Source: a bacterium
GTDB lineage: Bacteria > Pseudomonadota > Gammaproteobacteria > UBA6186 > Azoamicaceae
DNA: 64,000 bases
Assembly (NCBI GenBank): GCA_027364575.1
Contig: DAHXPC010000001.1
Coordinates: 62,001 to 126,000, forward strand
Direction of reading: 5' to 3'
Shown here in pieces: positions 48,798 through 60,595 of the stretch. A program made the translations under genes and the position numbers. Numbering within the stretch: the stretch's first letter is position 1; the number at the start of each line of letters is the position of its first letter. The notes beneath the pieces are model-generated. The model saw nothing but the letters and a program-made list of their open reading frames with translations. It searched no databases and had not been told where the DNA came from.

Positions 48798-48943
48798 TTG
48801 TAATCTCCTTTCCTAATGTGACCATACTCGTTTGTCCTAATGTACCGACGTATCCTATGTCCCTCTGAGTGAAGGGGTAAATAACGCGCCCAATTTTCTT
48901 CTTATATTGACTGAAAGCTTCTGCCCTTACTCGGATCGGCTTA

Positions 48944-50191
48944 TCAACAACCTTCTGCCGCCCCCTCTGTCTCTGTTTCTACCGCTAACTGAAAAGCATC
49001 ATGTAAAGCACGCACAGCTTGCTCTACATATTTTTGATGAATAATCACCGTTATTTTGATCTCCGAGGTGGAAATTAATTGAATATTAATCCCCTCTCGG
49101 CCCAAAACCTGGAACATTTGGCTGGCAATGCCTGCATGTGAGCGCATTCCGACCCCAATTAAGGCGAGCTTTGCCACATATTGATCAGACATCAGTGCCT
49201 TTGCCTTTAAGGCTTTTGCGACATCCTCTAAAATAATTAACGCTACTGCAAAATCTCTTTTATGAACGGTAAAGGCTAAATCAATTGTGCCTTCGCCACT
49301 CATCGTTTGTACTATCATATCCACTTCAATATGTGCATCACTCAAGGGCGTTAATATAGCAGCCGCAACCCCAGGTTGATCAGGGATACCATGAAGCGCT
49401 AGTTTTGCCTCATCTCGATTAAATGCGATGCTAGATACTGCTCTATGTTGCATATTGGCTTCATTATTCACAATCAACGTTCCAGTCCCTTCTTGAAAAG
49501 AAGAAAGCACCCGTACGGGTACATTATGTCTACCTGCAAATTCCACTGCACGACTTTGCATGACTTTTGCACCATTACTCGCCATTTCCAACATTTCCTC
49601 AACAGTTACCGTAGGCATTTTACGGGCATCTGCCACTACTCTCGGATCGGTGGTATATACCCCATCCACATCGGTATACACCTGACATTCATCGGCATTT
49701 AAAGCCGCCGCCAGTGCTACCGCTGTTGTATCTGATCCGCCCCTACCCAAGGTCGTGATATTGCCTGCATCATCTTTACCCTGAAAACCTGCAACCACCA
49801 CGACTTTTCCTGCGGCTAAATCCGCTTGGATCTTTGTGCTATCAATGCCTAAAATTCGGGCTTTATTATGCGCACTATCCGTACGAATATGAACCTGCGC
49901 GCCGGTATAAGAACATGCCGCACACCCTCTGCTTAATAAAGCCAAACTCAGTAAAGCAATGGCTACCTGTTCACCAGTAGAGAGCAAAACATCGAATTCA
50001 CGCGGATGGGGTGTAGCGCTTAACGCTTGAGCTAACTGTACTAACCGATCGGTTTCCCCTGCCATGGCTGACACAACAATAACCAGCTGATGTCCAAGCG
50101 CACGCAGGCTAATAATTTTTTCTGCGACAGCCGAAATATGCGCAATGCTGCCAACAGAAGTTCCACCATATTTTTGTATAATTAAAGCCAT
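48944..50191 (-). CDS. lysC: Aspartate kinase
   Basis: A 415-residue aspartokinase: KYGGTSVGS at the N-terminus, GRGGSDTTAVALAAALNA in the kinase domain, and two C-terminal ACT domains (about 270-405) for feedback control by lysine or threonine. It makes aspartyl phosphate for lysine/diaminopimelate, threonine and methionine. Position between alaS and csrA recalls other Legionellales/gammaproteobacteria. Confidence 0.93.
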   Translation of the reverse strand: MALIIQKYGGTSVGSIAHISAVAEKIISLRALGHQLVIVVSAMAGETDRLVQLAQALSATPHPREFDVLLSTGEQVAIALLSLALLSRGCAACSYTGAQVHIRTDSAHNKARILGIDSTKIQADLAAGKVVVVAGFQGKDDAGNITTLGRGGSDTTAVALAAALNADECQVYTDVDGVYTTDPRVVADARKMPTVTVEEMLEMASNGAKVMQSRAVEFAGRHNVPVRVLSSFQEGTGTLIVNNEANMQHRAVSSIAFNRDEAKLALHGIPDQPGVAAAILTPLSDAHIEVDMIVQTMSGEGTIDLAFTVHKRDFAVALIILEDVAKALKAKALMSDQYVAKLALIGVGMRSHAGIASQMFQVLGREGINIQLISTSEIKITVIIHQKYVEQAVRALHDAFQLAVETETEGAAEGC

Positions 50192-50227
50192 CTCTATTAG
50201 CCTTTTTGGCGTTTATTATGACACATT

Positions 50228-52828
50228 TTAAAGCTTCTCCTCAACCCAAGGATAAACAGAACCCAATGCCTCATCGAGTTTATCGGGCAGATTTCCACCG
50301 GCTTGGGCTAAATCCGCTCGCCCGCCACCTTGCCCACCCACTTGTTTTGCCACATAGCTAACGAGATCATTGGCTTTAATGCGAGTAGTGCAATCCGTCG
50401 TCACGCCTGCGATTATGTTTAGCTTATTTTGGTTATCAATGCCCCCGAGAACAATAACTGCAGAACGCAGTTTATCTTTCATTTTGTCCACAGTTTCCCG
50501 TAACGTCTTGATATCGCCTATAGGTAATTTAGCGGCCAGTACCTTTATCCCTTTAATTTCCTTAGCCTCGGTCGAAAGATCTGTGCTATTCCCAACCGCC
50601 AAATTGGCTCTTAATTGTTGCAGATCCTTTTCTAATTGACGGTTTTTTGTCGAGAGCTGTTGGATTTTTTCTTCAATGGCCTCAGAACCGCATTTTAATA
50701 CAGTGGCTATACGCTTTAAGCTTCCTTCTAACATATCTATCCACAACAACGCTTTTGTGCCGGTTACCGCTTCTATGCGCCGTACACCTGCAGCCACACC
50801 ATACTCAGCGGTAATTTTAAAGACACCAATGTCGCCGGTTCTATACGCATGCGTTCCACCACACAGCTCAACCGAAAAGCTTTCCCCCATCCGTAAGACC
50901 CGCACTTCTTTCCCATATTTTTCACCGAACAGTGCCATGGCACCACTTTCTAATGCTTGTTCAACCGGCAATATTTCAGTTGCAACCACACTGTTTTCTC
51001 GAATTTTTTCATTCACCAATTGCTCAATCAATCGTAATTCTTCCGCTGTTAAAGGCACCGCTCGGGAAAAATCAAACCGTAATCGATCCGGATCAACTAA
51101 TGATCCTTTTTGTTGTACCGTGCTTCCCAACAATTGCCTTAATGCCGCATGTAATAAATGTGTTGCGGAATGATTCAGAGCAGTTGCACTGCGTTTTTCT
51201 TTATCAACCTTTGCATTTACTTCTATTCCGATCTGCATCACGCCTTCTTTAACAATCCCATAATGCAAATAAGCGTTATTGGCTTTACGCGTATGCTGAA
51301 CTTCAAAACTTCCCTCTGAATAGAAGATAAGTCCCTGGTCACCCACTTGGCCACCTGCTTCTGCATAAAAGGGTGTATTGGCTAACACCAAAATACCGGC
51401 TTCCCCGGCTTGCAACTTATCTCTGGGATCACTGCCTTGATAAAGCGCCACGATTTGTGTTTTTTCGCTTAATGTCTGGTACCCAATAAAATCTGTGTGA
51501 TGAGAAGGCTGAAGATTATCGTTATAATTCACCGAAAATTGGCTGGCTTCTCTGGCACGTGTTTTTTGGGATTGCATGGCTTTATCAAATCCTGCCATGT
51601 CTAAAGACATTTCCTTTTCCCGAGCGATATCTGCGGTTAAATCTACTGGAAAACCATAGGTATCATATAAGCGAAATACGGTTTCGCCAGGAATAACGCT
51701 ACCGGTTATTTTTTGCAAATCTTGTTCGAGTATTTTTAATCCTTGCTCCAACGTACGGGCAAATTGTAATTCTTCTTGGTGCAAAGTCCGTTCAATGTCT
51801 GCTTGCTTAAGTTTTAGTTCCGGATAGGCATCCCCCATTTCAATAACCAAGGGTTTAACCAATTGGTAAAAGAACAAATCCGTAAAGCCCAAACGGTGTC
51901 CATGACGAATAGCACGCCGTGCAATACGGCGTAAGACGTAGCCTCGCCCTTCATTGGAAGGCAATACGCCATCCATAATTAAAAATGCACAGGAGCGAAT
52001 ATGATCGGCAATCACCCGCAATGACTGGCTATGAATATCCGTAATATTGCCCAATTGAATAATGGCATGAATGATATTTTTAAAAATATCAATTTCATAG
52101 TTACTCTTTACGCCCTGCATCACAGCAGCAATACGTTCTAGCCCCATGCCAGTATCCACAGAAGGCTTAGGCAATGGGCTTAAAGTCCCATCACTTGCCC
52201 GATTGAACTGCATAAATACCAAGTTCCAAATTTCAATATAGCGATCGCCATCTTCCTCTTTAGAACCCGGCGGGCCACCCCATATAGAAGGGCCATGATC
52301 ATAAAAAATTTCTGTGCAAGGGCCACAAGGACCGGTATCGCCCATAGACCAAAAATTATCTTTGGCACCACAACGGGAAAATCGAGTTTTATCGATCCCC
52401 ATTTCGGTTAACCAAATTTCTTCTGTTTCACTATCTTCTTCAAATACAGTCACCCATAAACGTTCAGGGGGAAGCTTTAAAACATCAATTAAAAACTTCC
52501 AAGCAAAGGCAATGGCCTCACGCTTAAAATAATCCCCAAAGCTAAAATTGCCGAGCATTTCAAAAAAGGTGTGATGACGTACAGTGTAGCCAACATTTTC
52601 CAGATCATTATGCTTCCCGCCTGCGCGAACGCAACGCTGCGAACTCGCCGCGCGCGTATACGATCTGGAGTCAGTCCCTAAAAAAGTTTCTTTAAACTGC
52701 ACCATGCCGGCATTGGTAAATAATAATGTCTGATCGTTATTTGGCACTAAAGCACTGCTCGGAACAACGGTATGTCCCTCGGTTTTAAAGTACTCTAAAA
52801 ATGTCTGGCGTAACTGTCCTGTCTTCAT
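50228..52828 (-). CDS. alaS: Alanyl-tRNA synthetase
   Basis: An 866-residue class II synthetase. The catalytic core begins [19 protein letters not shown]; the editing domain carries [13 protein letters not shown] and later CGGTH (zinc ligands); the C-Ala domain ends [15 protein letters not shown]. The frame is open to an ATG inside recA (52867), but the family N-terminus and the recA stop at 52836 favour 52828. recX, often between recA and alaS, is missing. Confidence 0.96.
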   Translation of the reverse strand: MKTGQLRQTFLEYFKTEGHTVVPSSALVPNNDQTLLFTNAGMVQFKETFLGTDSRSYTRAASSQRCVRAGGKHNDLENVGYTVRHHTFFEMLGNFSFGDYFKREAIAFAWKFLIDVLKLPPERLWVTVFEEDSETEEIWLTEMGIDKTRFSRCGAKDNFWSMGDTGPCGPCTEIFYDHGPSIWGGPPGSKEEDGDRYIEIWNLVFMQFNRASDGTLSPLPKPSVDTGMGLERIAAVMQGVKSNYEIDIFKNIIHAIIQLGNITDIHSQSLRVIADHIRSCAFLIMDGVLPSNEGRGYVLRRIARRAIRHGHRLGFTDLFFYQLVKPLVIEMGDAYPELKLKQADIERTLHQEELQFARTLEQGLKILEQDLQKITGSVIPGETVFRLYDTYGFPVDLTADIAREKEMSLDMAGFDKAMQSQKTRAREASQFSVNYNDNLQPSHHTDFIGYQTLSEKTQIVALYQGSDPRDKLQAGEAGILVLANTPFYAEAGGQVGDQGLIFYSEGSFEVQHTRKANNAYLHYGIVKEGVMQIGIEVNAKVDKEKRSATALNHSATHLLHAALRQLLGSTVQQKGSLVDPDRLRFDFSRAVPLTAEELRLIEQLVNEKIRENSVVATEILPVEQALESGAMALFGEKYGKEVRVLRMGESFSVELCGGTHAYRTGDIGVFKITAEYGVAAGVRRIEAVTGTKALLWIDMLEGSLKRIATVLKCGSEAIEEKIQQLSTKNRQLEKDLQQLRANLAVGNSTDLSTEAKEIKGIKVLAAKLPIGDIKTLRETVDKMKDKLRSAVIVLGGIDNQNKLNIIAGVTTDCTTRIKANDLVSYVAKQVGGQGGGRADLAQAGGNLPDKLDEALGSVYPWVEEKL

Positions 52829-52835
52829 GCTATTT

Positions 52836-53885
52836 TTAGTCCTCAGTCTCAAGTGCGACTTCTTCACTCGGCATATTCAAAACACTTGCAACAACCGGGT
52901 TCAACATTTTATCGCGGATCATTTTTTCGATCTCTTCTGCAATCTTAGGATTGTCTGCAAAATGTTGGCGAACATTCTCTTTACCTTGCCCAATGCGATT
53001 TCCTTTATAGCTATACCAAGCCCCGGCTTTTTCAATAAAGCCTAATTTAACCCCTAGCTCAATAATTTCGCCTAACCGAGAAATACCCTGGCCATATAAA
53101 ATTTCAAATTCTGCTTGTTTAAAGGGAGGTGCCACTTTGTTTTTAACCACTTTAACGCGTGTTTCATTCCCTAATATTTCTTCGCCTTTCTTAATAGCAC
53201 CGGTGCGACGAATATCCAATCGAACAGAAGCATAAAATTTTAAAGCATTTCCACCGGTTGTCGTTTCAGGGCTGCCAAACATAACACCGATTTTCATTCG
53301 AATTTGGTTAATAAAAATAACCAACGTATTGGAGCGCTTAATATTCGCAGTCAGTTTACGTAAAGCTTGGGACATTAATCGCGCTTGTAAGCCCATATGC
53401 TGATCACCCATTTCGCCTTCAATTTCAGCTTTAGGGGTTAATGCCGCTACGGAATCGATCACCACCACATCCACGGCACCCGATCGCACTAAAATATCCG
53501 TAATTTCTAATGCTTGCTCGCCGGTGTCTGGCTGAGAAACCAATAACTGATCAATTTTAACGCCCAATTTTTCAGCATAGCCAGGATCTAATGCATGCTC
53601 CGCATCCACAAATGCAGCAGTACCGCCCTTACGTTGACACTCAGCAATCACTTGTAAAGTTAAGGTGGTTTTACCGGAAGATTCTGGACCAAAAATTTCA
53701 ACCACACGTCCTTTTGGCAAACCCCCAATGCCTAATGCGATGTCTAGACCTAAAGAGCCGGTAGAAATGGCCTCGATATTAGGCACCGGGCTGCCATCGC
53801 CCATTAACATTAATGCGCCTTTACCAAAATTTTGTTCAATTTGTGTTTTGGCAATATTTAATGCCTTTTTTTTACGTTCATCCAT
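52836..53885 (-). CDS. recA: Recombinase RecA
   Basis: A 349-residue RecA. Walker A is GPESSGKTT, Walker [13 protein letters not shown], loop L2 region [19 protein letters not shown]. The C-terminal acidic tail is short. It is directly followed by alaS with a seven-base gap. A GGGGAT element serves as ribosome-binding site. Confidence 0.98.
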   Translation of the reverse strand: MDERKKKALNIAKTQIEQNFGKGALMLMGDGSPVPNIEAISTGSLGLDIALGIGGLPKGRVVEIFGPESSGKTTLTLQVIAECQRKGGTAAFVDAEHALDPGYAEKLGVKIDQLLVSQPDTGEQALEITDILVRSGAVDVVVIDSVAALTPKAEIEGEMGDQHMGLQARLMSQALRKLTANIKRSNTLVIFINQIRMKIGVMFGSPETTTGGNALKFYASVRLDIRRTGAIKKGEEILGNETRVKVVKNKVAPPFKQAEFEILYGQGISRLGEIIELGVKLGFIEKAGAWYSYKGNRIGQGKENVRQHFADNPKIAEEIEKMIRDKMLNPVVASVLNMPSEEVALETED

Positions 53886-54251
53886 TGGTGATCCCCTGTA
53901 TAAAAAATAAGTAAACCAACTGAGGCAGCAGCGACAGTATTATTTAATTTGTCTATTTTTTCTTAGAAAAATTAAGTGCTACACCAATTGAAGATCCAAC
54001 CAGCCAGTTCTTGCTCTCCCCATACCCTAACGGGGAAAACAAAAATTTTTATTACCAACCGAAGGATTATTGTCTCATAAAGAATAGACCCATCGCTAGC
54101 ACCTACACTATAGGTCATTTGTTGTAGACAGTGAAAACAGTCTTGGGAATTTAAGTGAAAATACACGGGGTAGGCGGGCTTTGGTCTTTGCAAAAAAACG
54201 ACAAGCCCTCTATTCAAGAATTTGTCGCTTTTCTAATGGTTTCTTAACTTT
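53886..54251. other. Intergenic region between marR-like gene and recA
   Basis: About 365 bases without a credible gene. The right part holds the marR terminator (54192-54229); the left part must hold the recA promoter. A degenerate LexA-like CTT-N10-CAG element is present at 53896-53911 (minus strand), too weak to call an SOS box. Confidence 0.6.
54192..54229 (-). terminator. Rho-independent terminator after the marR-like gene
   Basis: On the minus strand GCGACAA pairs with TTGTCGT across a 17-base loop and is followed by seven T residues (A-run at 54192-54198). It lies 23 bases past the marR stop. Confidence 0.7.
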
Positions 54252-54755
54252 TTAGCCAAGGGTTTGATGAAGGCTAACGGGCTTCGGAGCGCTGATGCGA
54301 GCAGGCTTTGGCACATTGGCAAAACTTCTCACCAAATTTAATTCTTTCATTAAATCTATATACTTTGCCTCTCCCAACTTGCCAACGACATGTTCTTGGG
54401 CCTTTCTCCACAAAGGAACCCCTTTTTCAATCACCATTCGACCTTTTTCAGTTAACACATATCCTTTAGTCCGGCGATCGGCTAATTTCAGAGTAGCGAT
54501 AAACTCAGATTTTTCTAAGGGTTTTAAATTTCGGGTTAACGTGGTCCTATCCATGACCAATCCTTCTGCCATTTCCGTGAGCGTTTTACCGCTGGCAGAC
54601 GCTAGTGTCAGCAGTAAGGTAAATTGGGTAGCCCGTATATCCGCCGGTTCCAATTGTCTATCAAAAAACTGGGTAATGGCCCGTGTAACTTTCCTTAAGT
54701 TAAAGCAACAGCACTGCGCGTTTATCGTGTCATAAGTTGTCAGGTTCTGATTCAT
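54252..54755 (-). CDS. MarR-family transcriptional regulator
   Basis: A 167-residue winged-helix repressor. The recognition part is LTEMAEGLVMDRTTLTRNLK and the wing LADRRTKGYVLTEKG, with the conserved DRRTK. The frame is open to a TTG at 54776, but AGGAGG ten bases ahead of ATG 54755 (MNQNLTTYDTI) fixes the start. A cluster of three cysteines (QCCCF) near residue 15 hints at redox or thiol sensing, which is inference only. It is monocistronic and ends in its own terminator. Confidence 0.9.
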   Translation of the reverse strand: MNQNLTTYDTINAQCCCFNLRKVTRAITQFFDRQLEPADIRATQFTLLLTLASASGKTLTEMAEGLVMDRTTLTRNLKPLEKSEFIATLKLADRRTKGYVLTEKGRMVIEKGVPLWRKAQEHVVGKLGEAKYIDLMKELNLVRSFANVPKPARISAPKPVSLHQTLG

Positions 54756-54905
54756 AGATAGTGCACCTCCTAACAAAAGTGTAGGATCGGTTTACACATA
54801 TTTGCAAGGAAGATAGCTAATATTTTAAAATTAATTGGCCTCCAATAGGAAATAATGACCTGTATCGGCATTATTCAGGCATATGCGGGGTAATACACGC
54901 AAAAT

Positions 54906-56924
54906 TTAAGCTTGATGGGCAAGCAAAATTTGTTCTTTTAAACGGTGAATTTGATCTCGGCACTGCGCTGCTTCTTCAAATTCTAAATTTTTTGCGTGCT
55001 TATACATCTTATTTTCTAACATATCTAATTTAGCCATCAATTGCTTCGCTGAAAGATTGCTTTCATCCACGATTGGCAAACGATTTTCTTTCGTGCGGCG
55101 TGCATTAGCCTTCATCTCACTCGCATAGGCACCTTCTAAAATATCTTGTACCGCCTTCACTATCCCTTTAGGCGTAATGCCATGTTGTTCATTATACGCA
55201 CTTTGTTTGGCACGACGTCTGTCGGTTTCATCAATGGCACGCCGCATGGAATTCGTTATTCTATCGGCATATAAAATAGCCTTTCCATGAATATTCCGTG
55301 CAGCACGACCAATAGTTTGTATTAACGAACGTTCTGAACGTAAAAAACCTTCTTTATCTGCATCAAAAATTGCCACTAAAGACACTTCGGGCATATCTAA
55401 GCCTTCTCTTAATAAATTAATGCCAACCAATACGTCAAAGACACCTAAACGTAAATCTCGAATAATTTCCATTCGTTCTACGGTATCAATATCCGAATGC
55501 AAATATCGAACTTTAATCCCTTGCTCTGCTAAGTAATTTGTTAGATCTTCTGACATACGTTTGGTTAAGGTGGTAATCAATACTCTTTCTTTACTGATCA
55601 TTCGGCTACGAATTTCCGATAACATATCATCGACTTGTGTCGAAGCAGGACGCACTTCTATAATTGGATCGATTAACCCAGTAGGACGAACGATTAATTC
55701 CACAATTGCATCTGAATGATCCAATTCATACTGACTGGGGGTTGCAGAGACATAAACCGTCTGAGGCTTTAATTTTTCAACTTCATCAAACCGCAAAGGC
55801 CGGTTATCTAATGCAGACGGTAACCGAAATCCATAATTTACTAAATTTTCTTTACGAGCCCTATCCCCCTTATACATCCCACCTAATTGCGGAATCGTCA
55901 CATGAGATTCATCGACAATCAGCAAGGCATTACCCGGTAAATAATCCATAAGCGTTGGTGGGCCATCGCCTGCATTTCTGCCCGATAAATAGCGCGAATA
56001 ATTTTCTATTCCAGAACAATACCCCAGCTCTAATATCATTTCGATATCATATCGCGTGCGCTGCTCTAAACGCTGCGCTTCTACCAATTTTTTTTCCGCA
56101 TGTAGAACGGTTAATCGATCTTTCAATTCTTCTTTGATGGCTTCAATCGCATCTAATAACTTTTGGCGGGGCGTCACATAATGCGTTTTGGGATAAATGG
56201 TTATACGCGGAACCCGTTTCACAATAACGCCCGTCAGTGGATCAAAAATACTAATATTTTCTATTTCATCGTCAAACAGTTCAACCCGGACGGCTTCTTG
56301 ATCGGATTCTGCCGGAAAGATATCAATAACATCGCCTCTCACTCGGTAAGTCGCACGCCGAAAGTCAATATCATTTCGCGTATATTGTAATTCTGCAAGA
56401 CGGCGTAATAAATCCCGTTGATCAATTTTATCGCCTTTATCTAAATGCAATACCATGGAAAGATACGCTTTCGGATCGCCCAAACCATAAATGGCAGATA
56501 CGGTGGCAACAATGATGGCATCTGTTCGTTCTAAAAGTGCTTTTGTCGCCGAGAGACGCATTTGCTCAATGTGCTCGTTAATAGAGGCATCTTTTTCAAT
56601 ATAGGTGTCCGAGGCTGGCACATAGGCTTCAGGCTGATAGTAGTCATAATAAGAAACAAAATATTCAACAGCGTTGTTTGGGAAAAAAAGTTTCATTTCC
56701 CCATATAATTGAGCAGCCAGTGTTTTATTGGGGGCAAGCACTAAAGTGGTTCGGTTGGTATGGGCAATCACATGAGCCATCGTAAATGTTTTGCCCGATC
56801 CGGTAACACCCAATAACGTTTGATGCAGCAAACCCGAATTAAGCCCATCAACCAACTTCTCTATGGCTTGAGGCTGATCACCGGTAGGCTTAAAATCAGA
56901 AACCACTGTAAATTGTTGAGACAT
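54906..56924 (-). CDS. uvrB: UvrABC excision repair subunit UvrB
   Basis: A 672-residue damage-verification helicase. Walker A is GVTGSGKT, the beta-hairpin region is [20 protein letters not shown], helicase motif VI is QTIGRAARN, and the C-terminal UVR motif is [19 protein letters not shown]. Full length. It is transcribed divergently from the aminotransferase gene. Confidence 0.98.
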   Translation of the reverse strand: MSQQFTVVSDFKPTGDQPQAIEKLVDGLNSGLLHQTLLGVTGSGKTFTMAHVIAHTNRTTLVLAPNKTLAAQLYGEMKLFFPNNAVEYFVSYYDYYQPEAYVPASDTYIEKDASINEHIEQMRLSATKALLERTDAIIVATVSAIYGLGDPKAYLSMVLHLDKGDKIDQRDLLRRLAELQYTRNDIDFRRATYRVRGDVIDIFPAESDQEAVRVELFDDEIENISIFDPLTGVIVKRVPRITIYPKTHYVTPRQKLLDAIEAIKEELKDRLTVLHAEKKLVEAQRLEQRTRYDIEMILELGYCSGIENYSRYLSGRNAGDGPPTLMDYLPGNALLIVDESHVTIPQLGGMYKGDRARKENLVNYGFRLPSALDNRPLRFDEVEKLKPQTVYVSATPSQYELDHSDAIVELIVRPTGLIDPIIEVRPASTQVDDMLSEIRSRMISKERVLITTLTKRMSEDLTNYLAEQGIKVRYLHSDIDTVERMEIIRDLRLGVFDVLVGINLLREGLDMPEVSLVAIFDADKEGFLRSERSLIQTIGRAARNIHGKAILYADRITNSMRRAIDETDRRRAKQSAYNEQHGITPKGIVKAVQDILEGAYASEMKANARRTKENRLPIVDESNLSAKQLMAKLDMLENKMYKHAKNLEFEEAAQCRDQIHRLKEQILLAHQA

Positions 56925-56990
56925 AGCATGGCCTGTATTATTCGTTTAATGTTATAAGTAATCACAGAATATCATAAAGAGGATGACAGG

Positions 56991-58175
56991 TTGAGTATCT
57001 CTCTCTCCGAGCGTGTAAAGCGCATAAAACCTTCCCCAACCCTTGCCGTTAGTGCAAAAAGTGCAGCACTTAAAGCAAAAGGCATCTCGGTAATAAACTT
57101 AGGGGTGGGCGAGCCAGATTTTGACACCCCCCTGCCGGTAAAAAATGCGGCTATTGAGGCTATTCAACAGGGTTTTACCAAATATACTGCGGTGGAAGGA
57201 ACCCTTGAGCTTAGACAGGCCATTATCCGCAAACTCATTCGCGATAACAAAATAGTCTACGAACCGAACCAAATTTTAGTTTCCAATGGGGGAAAACAAA
57301 GCTTTTTTAACCTCACCCAAGCTTTATTAAACGCCGGGGATGAAGTGATTATTCCCGCGCCCTATTGGGTTTCTTATCCCGACATTGTACTGCTGGCCGA
57401 TGGCATACCGGTCATCCTATGGGCAGGGATTGAGCAAAATTTTAAAATTACCCCTTTACAGCTTGAAAATTCGATAACCGCTAAAACTCGGTTATTTGTT
57501 ATCAATGGTCCTTCTAATCCAAGCGGCATGGCTTATACCGATAAAGAGCTCCTAGCCTTGGGCGAAGTCTTGCTACAGCATCCCAAAATATTAATCGCCA
57601 CCGACGATATGTACGAACATATTTTTTGGCGCCAAGAACCTTTTAATAATATTTTAACGGTTTGCCCGCAATTAAAACCGAGAACGGTCGTCTTAAATGG
57701 GGTTTCTAAAGCGTATGCGATGACCGGATGGCGCATTGGCTATGCCGCGGGCCCTAGAGAATTGATAGAAGCGATGACAAATATCCAAAGCCAAAGCACT
57801 TCAAATGCCTGTTCCATTTCTCAAAAGGCCGCAGAAGCAGCCCTTGAAGGCGATCAAAGTTTTATCCAAACCCTGATCCATGCCTTTAAAGAACGACACG
57901 ACTTCCTAATCCCCGCCCTCAATGCGATTGAAGGCATTGAATGTACTAAGGCTGACGGGGCTTTTTATGCATTCCCGCATGTTCAAGCGGCAATAAATCG
58001 TCTAGGATTAAAAGACGACTTGGAATTGACTGACTTATTGCTCAATACAGCACGAGTAGCCGTGGTCCCAGGCTCAGCCTTTGGCGCTCCAGGCTATCTT
58101 CGGTTGTCCTTCGCAACCAGTTTAGATAACTTACAAGAAGCGATGAAACGTATACAAGCCGTTTTAAGGGGTTGA
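56991..58175 (+). CDS. Class I pyridoxal-phosphate aminotransferase (aspartate type)
   Basis: A 394-residue enzyme of the Ib aspartate aminotransferase type. The PLP lysine is in NGVSKAYAMTGWRIGYAAGP (about residue 234); GEPDFDTP near the N-terminus and NGPSNPSG are typical. The start is TTG at 56991: AGAGGA lies about eight bases upstream and the family N-terminus (LSERVKRIKPSPTLAVSAKS) follows at once. It links oxaloacetate and aspartate, feeding the aspartate kinase pathway also encoded here. Confidence 0.92.
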   Translation: MSISLSERVKRIKPSPTLAVSAKSAALKAKGISVINLGVGEPDFDTPLPVKNAAIEAIQQGFTKYTAVEGTLELRQAIIRKLIRDNKIVYEPNQILVSNGGKQSFFNLTQALLNAGDEVIIPAPYWVSYPDIVLLADGIPVILWAGIEQNFKITPLQLENSITAKTRLFVINGPSNPSGMAYTDKELLALGEVLLQHPKILIATDDMYEHIFWRQEPFNNILTVCPQLKPRTVVLNGVSKAYAMTGWRIGYAAGPRELIEAMTNIQSQSTSNACSISQKAAEAALEGDQSFIQTLIHAFKERHDFLIPALNAIEGIECTKADGAFYAFPHVQAAINRLGLKDDLELTDLLLNTARVAVVPGSAFGAPGYLRLSFATSLDNLQEAMKRIQAVLRG

Positions 58176-58245
58176 CCGTAACCTTAAAAGTTGGTTACTA
58201 TCTCATCTCGCTAAGTACCCTAAAAGTACCTAGCAGACATACTAT

Positions 58246-58321
<76 letters not shown>

Positions 58322-58481
58322 ATACAAATACCCACCAGATACAGCGTCGACTTCCCGTGACAAAAGTGTGTCCTTTTCTGTTAAACAAATAACCATTCAA
58401 TGTCTAATATTTTTTCCAAACCCGCGAGGACATTAACATCAGTCATTTAGAAGAACTTAATTAATGATCTATCTGACTTTT

Positions 58482-59363
58482 TCAGACGCCAGGCGCCGAT
58501 AAAATATCCAAAAATTTCTGTTTAAGGATAACATCTTGGCCATCTTCTAATGACCAGCAAATCGACATTACCGTTTGTACATAAGTCCAGGCCCAAACTT
58601 GTTTAATATCAGAACCACTATATTGTGCTACAAATTCCATTCTGTTTTTCAGCATGCCAGAAATATTGGATAATTCCATTACTTTTTTAAACGGCTCACG
58701 AAGTAAAGCACCAGTTATATCATATAAAGAATTACCCATTACGCCCTTCGGATCGATGACTAGCCAATCATCTCCATCCGACAAGATATTGGCGTAATGT
58801 AAATCACCATGCAGTAAAACATTTACTAGTGAGTTATTTAGTAAATCCTTTTTCAAATTTCTCGCTAATTGCAATTGTTCTTTTGGCAGATCCCAGTCTT
58901 TATCTAGAATGCTCAACCATTCTGATAAGTGTGGAAATTTATGTCCGACAGGAACTGGGGCTTTGTGTAAACATTCCGCCAATCTACAGGCAATCCCTAA
59001 AGCTTCATTATCCATGCTGGGAAATAATGTGGTTAAGGTTTCGCCGGGTATAGCACGTGCTATTAATATTGCACCTTTATCAAAATCTGAATTCAATAAT
59101 TCTATTAATCCATGCCCTTTAAATGCGCAAATAGCCTCACATTCTTGTTGTATTGCCTGAATATCTACGCCTGCCTTTAAAATAACCGTAGAATTATCCT
59201 GGCATCCAGACAAGACGTAATTATAACTCAAATGCTCACAGGGAACTAAATCGCGCAAACCCCATTGCACTGAAAGCTGTGAAATTAAACTGGGTAAGCT
59301 TTTAAGCCATTTCCTTCCTCTTTCACCATAAATTAAAATTATATTTTCTTCAAATTCTGACAT
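58482..59363 (-). CDS. APH(6)/streptomycin-kinase-like phosphotransferase
   Basis: A 293-residue protein-kinase-like fold. The catalytic loop is LLHGDLHYANIL and the metal-binding segment WLVIDPKGVMGNSLYDI, the pattern of the aminoglycoside/hydroxyurea phosphotransferase family (APH_6_hur). A Lys for ATP binding is in NSTVILKAG. Family members phosphorylate streptomycin or other small molecules; here the substrate is unknown. Single gene in accessory DNA, 30 bases downstream of the DUF4143 ATPase gene and possibly co-transcribed with it. Confidence 0.85.
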   Translation of the reverse strand: MSEFEENIILIYGERGRKWLKSLPSLISQLSVQWGLRDLVPCEHLSYNYVLSGCQDNSTVILKAGVDIQAIQQECEAICAFKGHGLIELLNSDFDKGAILIARAIPGETLTTLFPSMDNEALGIACRLAECLHKAPVPVGHKFPHLSEWLSILDKDWDLPKEQLQLARNLKKDLLNNSLVNVLLHGDLHYANILSDGDDWLVIDPKGVMGNSLYDITGALLREPFKKVMELSNISGMLKNRMEFVAQYSGSDIKQVWAWTYVQTVMSICWSLEDGQDVILKQKFLDILSAPGV

Positions 59364-59393
59364 TATTACCTTCCAATTAAATTATCCATTGGC

Positions 59394-60563
59394 CTATTGC
59401 GTAAAATATTTTCGCAGCGCTTCCTGCCAAGGCATCACCATCACTTCGCCAATTTTTTTAGCACGAGGCTCCTGAGAAATACAAACAGCCTCACTATTTT
59501 CTATATCTTTTACTAAATTAGCAAAAGACAATAACTTGTCTTCTCTAACATTTTCCGAGCTTTTAATTTTTATACAAAGAAGCTTTTCACCCGGGCGCTC
59601 AACAATGAGATCTATTTCCACATCATCTTTGGTTTTAAGGTATGAAAAGCGATATTCAGGATAATAATAACTTGCCAAACGCACGCATTCTAAAATTATA
59701 AAATGTTCAAATAAATCACCATAATAACTGGTAGATTTTTTAATTGGCACAGAGAGCATCCTGCTTAACGCCCGGCAAACACCCGTATCAAAAAAGAAGA
59801 ATTTAGGTTTTGCATACACCCTTTTTCTAAATGATCCATGATATGGTTCCAGCATGAAGCCCATTAAGGTATCTTCTAAGATGGAGAAATATTGCTTTAT
59901 GGTTTTGTCATCAACCCCAACATCTCTTGCAATATTTGACAGATTAAGAATTTGTCCATTGCATTGCGCAGAGACTTCAAGAAATTTCCTAAAAGGATCA
60001 ATTTTGCGTATAAACTGCTCTAACCAAATTTCCTCTTTAAGATATGTTTGAGCATACGCTTGCAAAAAACTAGATTTCTCTGCATCCGTTTGCATTTTAT
60101 ATATGATCGCTGGCAGGGTACCCCAATGCAATGCGACATCAAGCTGAAAATCTTTATCTAATTCTACTGAGGTAAAAGGATATAAATTATATACGAACGC
60201 TCTTCCCGCTAATAAATTGGCACCGCCATATTTTAGTTTGCGCGCACTGGAACCCGTCATGATAAAAATTTTGTTTGTGCTTTCTATCAACTGATGAACA
60301 ATATCTAAAAGTTTAGGTAACTTCTGTACCTCGTCAATAATGACGTATTGTACAGTTTCGTCTAGCGCCAGAACCTCTTGTTTAAAACTAATAGGCTCTC
60401 TTGAATACCTATCTTCAAGATCAGGATCGAGCAAATCTATCCATAAACAATGCTTTGCACCAAAATTGTGTTTCAATAAAGTGCTTTTACCCGTGTTTCT
60501 GGCACCAAATAGGAAAAAACTTCTAGATAAGGACAATTGCGACAATCTTTCGATAAATTTCAT
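59394..60563 (-). CDS. AAA ATPase with DUF4143 domain
   Basis: A 389-residue ATPase: Walker A GARNTGKST near residue 21, Walker B-like YVIIDEVQKLP, then the DUF4143 C-terminal region, a restriction-endonuclease-like fold (KTKDDVEIDLIVERPGEKLL, about 310-330, with D-x-IDLIVE and a following LCIKIKSS). The frame is also open to GTG 60575. ATG 60563 gives the usual start and overlaps the stop of an 11-codon leader ORF. These genes are common, often acquired by transfer, and of unclear role. The upstream inverted repeat probably controls it. Confidence 0.85.
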   Translation of the reverse strand: MKFIERLSQLSLSRSFFLFGARNTGKSTLLKHNFGAKHCLWIDLLDPDLEDRYSREPISFKQEVLALDETVQYVIIDEVQKLPKLLDIVHQLIESTNKIFIMTGSSARKLKYGGANLLAGRAFVYNLYPFTSVELDKDFQLDVALHWGTLPAIIYKMQTDAEKSSFLQAYAQTYLKEEIWLEQFIRKIDPFRKFLEVSAQCNGQILNLSNIARDVGVDDKTIKQYFSILEDTLMGFMLEPYHGSFRKRVYAKPKFFFFDTGVCRALSRMLSVPIKKSTSYYGDLFEHFIILECVRLASYYYPEYRFSYLKTKDDVEIDLIVERPGEKLLCIKIKSSENVREDKLLSFANLVKDIENSEAVCISQEPRAKKIGEVMVMPWQEALRKYFTQ

Positions 60564-60595
60564 TTTATAGACCACACTCCGAATACGTCCGCCAT
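60560..60595 (-). CDS. Possible 11-residue leader peptide overlapping the ATPase start
   Basis: ATG at 60595 opens MADVFGVWSIK, and its TGA overlaps the ATPase ATG (ATGA). The peptide is encoded largely inside the inverted repeat 60567-60613. Translational coupling is plausible, but a chance ORF is also possible; no clear ribosome-binding site is present. Confidence 0.35.
   Translation of the reverse strand: MADVFGVWSIK

Noticed and set aside
52829..52867. Longer alaS start inside recA
   Set aside because: The 13 extra residues do not match the family N-terminus and would overlap the recA coding end.
53896..53911. LexA/SOS-box-like CTT-N10-CAG upstream of recA
   Set aside because: One half-site deviates from CTG and the spacer is merely AT-rich; no lexA is in view, so it is not called as an operator.
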